Shown here one piece after another: positions 4,677 through 6,420 of a stretch of 6,420 bases of DNA. The position numbers were made by a program, and so were the translations under genes. Position 1 is the first letter of the stretch. The number at the start of each line of letters is the position of its first letter. The stretch is taken from positions 1 to 6,420 of the forward strand of contig WGSQ01000101.1 of assembly GCA_014871605.1 (NCBI GenBank), given 5' to 3'. This DNA is from Collinsella sp. GTDB taxonomy: Bacteria; Actinomycetota; Coriobacteriia; Coriobacteriales; Coriobacteriaceae. The notes below the pieces were generated by a model that was not told where the DNA came from, searched no databases, and saw only the letters and a list, made by a program, of their open reading frames with translations.

Positions 4677-5531
4677 TTAGTTGGCGGGCTGGAAGAAGGC
4701 TACTGCTACGGCGCCGGGGCCAACGTGGGTACCGATGGTGGCGCCGATGGTGTGAACGGGCAACTCGCCCTCGGTGTGGCCAGCCCAAAGTACCGCGCTG
4801 TCCTCGATATACTTCTTGAGCACCGCATCCGAAAGACCCGTATAGCCGAGCGCCAGCGGCATGGAAAAGTCGATGCCGCCCGCCTTTTCGACCTTTTGGT
4901 TCAGCAGGTTGCGGCCGTTCTTGGAACCGCGCGCCTTGCCCAGCTGCACGATCAGTCCGTCCTCGGCGGCCACAACGGGCTTCACGTTGAGCAGCGTACC
5001 CACGGCGCCGGCCGCAGCAGACAGACGACCGCCGCGCACCAGGTACTCCAGTGTCTCGAGTAGGCCGATAACCACCACACGGTCGCGCACGGCCTCGACA
5101 GCCGCCGCGATCTGAGATGCACTGCGGCCCTCGTCCACCAAGCGCAGCGCATATTCGACCAGGACGCGCTCGCCCAGGGTGACGTTGTTGCTGTCTACCA
5201 CGAACACGTCGCCACCTGGCGCCTCGGCAAGTGCGGTACGGGCACTCTGATTGGTGCCTGATAGCTTAGCGCCCACGGTAATAATCACGGCCTCGTCGCC
5301 GGCCTCACGCGCCTCGGCGATGGCCTGCGAAAACGCGTACGGGTTGACCTGGCCGGTCTTGGGCAGCTCATCGCGCTCCACGAGCATCTCGTAAAAGCGC
5401 TGGTGATCGATGTCGATGCCATCCATGTACACATCGGTGCCAAAGGTGACGGACAGCGGCAAAACGGCCAGTGCCGGGTGCTCCGCCGGCGACATATCGC
5501 TTGCGGAATCGGTAATAATGCGGACGGACAT
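4677..5531 (-). CDS. DegV family protein (FakB-type fatty-acid-binding protein)
   Basis: A 284-residue cytoplasmic protein with the two-domain DegV fold. In the best-studied members (FakB) the protein holds a fatty acid and presents it to the FakA kinase to make acyl-phosphate for phospholipid synthesis. Visible family marks: ITDSASDM at the N-terminus (6-13), LPKTGQVNP (56-64) with T59, LSGTNQSA with S91 at the fatty-acid carboxyl site, LEYLVRGGRLS (161-171), LNVKPV, and GTHVGPGA with H269 near the C-terminus. Length is typical (about 280). The ATG at 5531 is preceded at six bases by AAGAAAGGA; an in-frame upstream start (5636) would add 35 unconserved residues across the intergenic gap. It lies 119 bases downstream of the MarR gene in the same direction, so co-transcription or regulation by that protein is plausible. 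No fakA-like kinase is in the window, and the preferred ligand cannot be read from the sequence. Confidence 0.93.
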   Translation of the reverse strand: MSVRIITDSASDMSPAEHPALAVLPLSVTFGTDVYMDGIDIDHQRFYEMLVERDELPKTGQVNPYAFSQAIAEAREAGDEAVIITVGAKLSGTNQSARTALAEAPGGDVFVVDSNNVTLGERVLVEYALRLVDEGRSASQIAAAVEAVRDRVVVIGLLETLEYLVRGGRLSAAAGAVGTLLNVKPVVAAEDGLIVQLGKARGSKNGRNLLNQKVEKAGGIDFSMPLALGYTGLSDAVLKKYIEDSAVLWAGHTEGELPVHTIGATIGTHVGPGAVAVAFFQPAN

Positions 5532-5537
5532 AGCGAA

Positions 5538-5546
5538 TCCTTTCTT
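5538..5546 (-). promoter_or_regulatory. Ribosome binding site of the DegV gene
   Basis: AAGAAAGGA on the minus strand, six bases before the ATG at 5529-5531. It fixes the start and excludes the 35-residue in-frame extension. Confidence 0.7.
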
Positions 5547-5650
5547 GCGCAGGTCCCGCGCAGGGAATTTTGACAGCAAGGCCCCGGCACGGTATACGCG
5601 CTCAAACAGGACTATGCAGTTGTTAATTGGAAGCAAAAGCCTTGGCGGCC

Positions 5651-6100
5651 CTACAGCTCGCGCAGGGTGTTAAGAATCGTGCGCAGCGACGCATACATCT
5701 GCTCGCGCTGCTCCACACCCATAGCCTTACCGGTGGTATCGAGCACTTCGTGGATGATGCGGTCGGCCTCGCCCATGCTCTCGCCGCCCAGAGCGGTCAG
5801 GCGCACCGGAGCACGATACTTAACGGCGGCATCGCCCGAATCATCGACCTCGACGTAGCCGCCCTCCTCCAGATGCGCAAGCGTACGCGAGACGGCGGCG
5901 CGGGTCACGCCTGCCATGCGAGCCAAGTCAGCGCCAGTCAGGCCGTCCTTGCTGCGTTCAAGATAGTACAGGCACATAACGTCGGAGCCCTTAAGGCCGA
6001 GCCTTGCGCCCTCGGATGTCTTAATGCGCTGGATCTCCTTGTAGAGCCCGCTGATCAGTCCGACAAAGTCCTCGAAACGTGTCTCGTCGTTCTGCTGCAT
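5651..6100 (-). CDS. MarR family transcriptional regulator
   Basis: A 149-residue winged-helix repressor-type protein, normal in size for MarR. The N-terminal helix (about 6-30) and the C-terminal helices (about 105-149) would make the dimer interface. The DNA-binding core is LTGADLARMAGVT (54-66), the recognition helix TRAAVSRTLAHLEEGGYVEV (66-85), and a wing around DDSGDAAVKYRAPVRLT (86-102). MarR proteins bind palindromic operators as dimers and release on ligand binding. The ATG at 6100 has AAAGGCGG nine bases upstream. It lies directly upstream of the DegV gene on the same strand. MarR-type FabT controls fatty-acid synthesis in streptococci, so a lipid role is a reasonable but unproven guess. 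No obvious operator was found by eye in the 119-bp gap or upstream of this gene. Confidence 0.92.
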   Translation of the reverse strand: MQQNDETRFEDFVGLISGLYKEIQRIKTSEGARLGLKGSDVMCLYYLERSKDGLTGADLARMAGVTRAAVSRTLAHLEEGGYVEVDDSGDAAVKYRAPVRLTALGGESMGEADRIIHEVLDTTGKAMGVEQREQMYASLRTILNTLREL

Positions 6101-6205
6101 GGGAGACGACCGCCTTTCGCTTGCATAATGCTAACGGGTAAACATCTTAACCGTACCCAGCGGCCGCCAGCCCTGCACGACCTATTTGTTGACCCATCAA
6201 CATAA

Positions 6206-6244
6206 AAACCACCACAAAGGGGACAGGCACCTTTGTGGTGGTTT
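6206..6244. repeat. 39-bp palindromic element, copy 3
   Basis: A perfect 15-bp stem, AAACCACCACAAAGG (6206-6220) with CCTTTGTGGTGGTTT (6230-6244), around GGACAGGCA. It has the same orientation as copy 1 and is identical to the inverted copy 2. It lies between the MarR gene and the stop codon (6271) of the gene entering from the right; for that transcript the stem would be followed by a U-run, since the plus strand reads TAAAAA just before it. CATCAA occurs on both sides (6195-6200 and 6249-6254). Confidence 0.93.
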
Positions 6245-6270
6245 GGGGCATCAATAGGTTCTAGGCGCCG

Positions 6271-6420
6271 CTACAGGTCAACACAGGGATTGTCGCGGGT
6301 CACAAGCGTCTTAATTACAACCGTCGCTCCCAGATAGCGCTCAAGCAGCTCGGCTACGCGATCGATCGCAGCCTGGCAATCCCCCATCCGCTCGGGCTCC
6401 ACGCCCTCAATCGCCAGGAC
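6271..6420 (-). CDS. C-terminal 49 codons of a gene running off the right edge; possibly a solo B3/B4-domain protein
   Basis: An open frame enters at the right edge and ends with TAG at 6271-6273. The visible part has a helix-like stretch (DCQAAIDRVAELLERYLG), then a strand-like stretch (TVVIKTLVT), and ends in RDNPCVDL. The codon choice matches the neighbouring genes and the downstream palindrome sits where the 3' end of a gene is expected. The ending resembles my memory of stand-alone B3/B4-domain proteins (COG3382, related to the editing domain of the phenylalanyl-tRNA synthetase beta chain), but 49 residues are too few to decide. Start and full length lie outside the window. Confidence 0.6.
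   Translation of the reverse strand, partial: VLAIEGVEPERMGDCQAAIDRVAELLERYLGATVVIKTLVTRDNPCVDL

Noticed and set aside
4251..5063. 270-codon plus-strand frame
   Set aside because: It runs antisense through the MGMT-like gene, the palindrome and the DegV gene; its composition is Arg/Pro/Ala-rich as expected of a shadow of GC-rich coding DNA.
5532..5636. 35-residue N-terminal extension of the DegV protein
   Set aside because: DegV proteins begin with the first strand leading to ITDS; AAGAAAGGA marks the start at 5531.
4222..6244. CRISPR array
   Set aside because: The three repeats are palindromes in mixed orientation, hundreds of bases or more apart, with genes between them and no regular spacers.

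Overview
The window looks like chromosomal DNA of a high-GC, Gram-positive gut actinobacterium of the class Coriobacteriia, most probably Collinsella or a close relative. This is inferred from the GC-rich third codon positions, AGGAG/GAAAGGA-type ribosome sites, and the mix of gene types. It was not tested by any search.

Layout. A COG1313/PflX-type radical SAM enzyme lies on the minus strand at 66-1004. A compact divergent promoter region (about 1082-1155) separates it from a plus-strand structured RNA at about 1155-1325. I call this RNA 6S RNA (ssrS): a 12-pair closing helix joins its two ends, a large internal bubble carries an 8-bp hairpin on its 3' side, a terminal arm follows, and the RNA ends in a U-rich run. 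A polyprenyl-phosphate GlcNAc-1-phosphate transferase of the TagO/WecA type (1531-2730) and tryptophanyl-tRNA synthetase (2901-3950) follow on the plus strand. Two tandem hairpins lie after trpS, one with a perfect 18-bp stem. The next four genes are on the minus strand: a small MGMT-like DNA repair domain protein (4276-4596), a DegV/FakB-type fatty-acid-binding protein (4677-5531), a MarR-family regulator (5651-6100), and the last 49 codons of a gene that enters from the right edge (6271-6420).

The main non-genic theme is a 39-bp near-palindrome present three times (4222-4260, 4626-4664, 6206-6244). The second and third copies are identical, in opposite orientation; the first differs at two positions. 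Each copy lies 10-26 bases beyond the stop codon of a minus-strand gene. Copies 1 and 2 bracket the MGMT-like gene as inverted repeats. The family looks like REP-type palindromes that also serve as terminators or mRNA 3' ends.

Functionally this is mostly housekeeping: cell-envelope glycopolymer initiation, tRNA charging, global RNA polymerase control by 6S RNA, alkylation repair, and a possible fatty-acid-linked MarR/DegV pair. I do not see a phage, a defence island or a CRISPR array. The points most worth following up are the 6S RNA and the dispersed palindromes.
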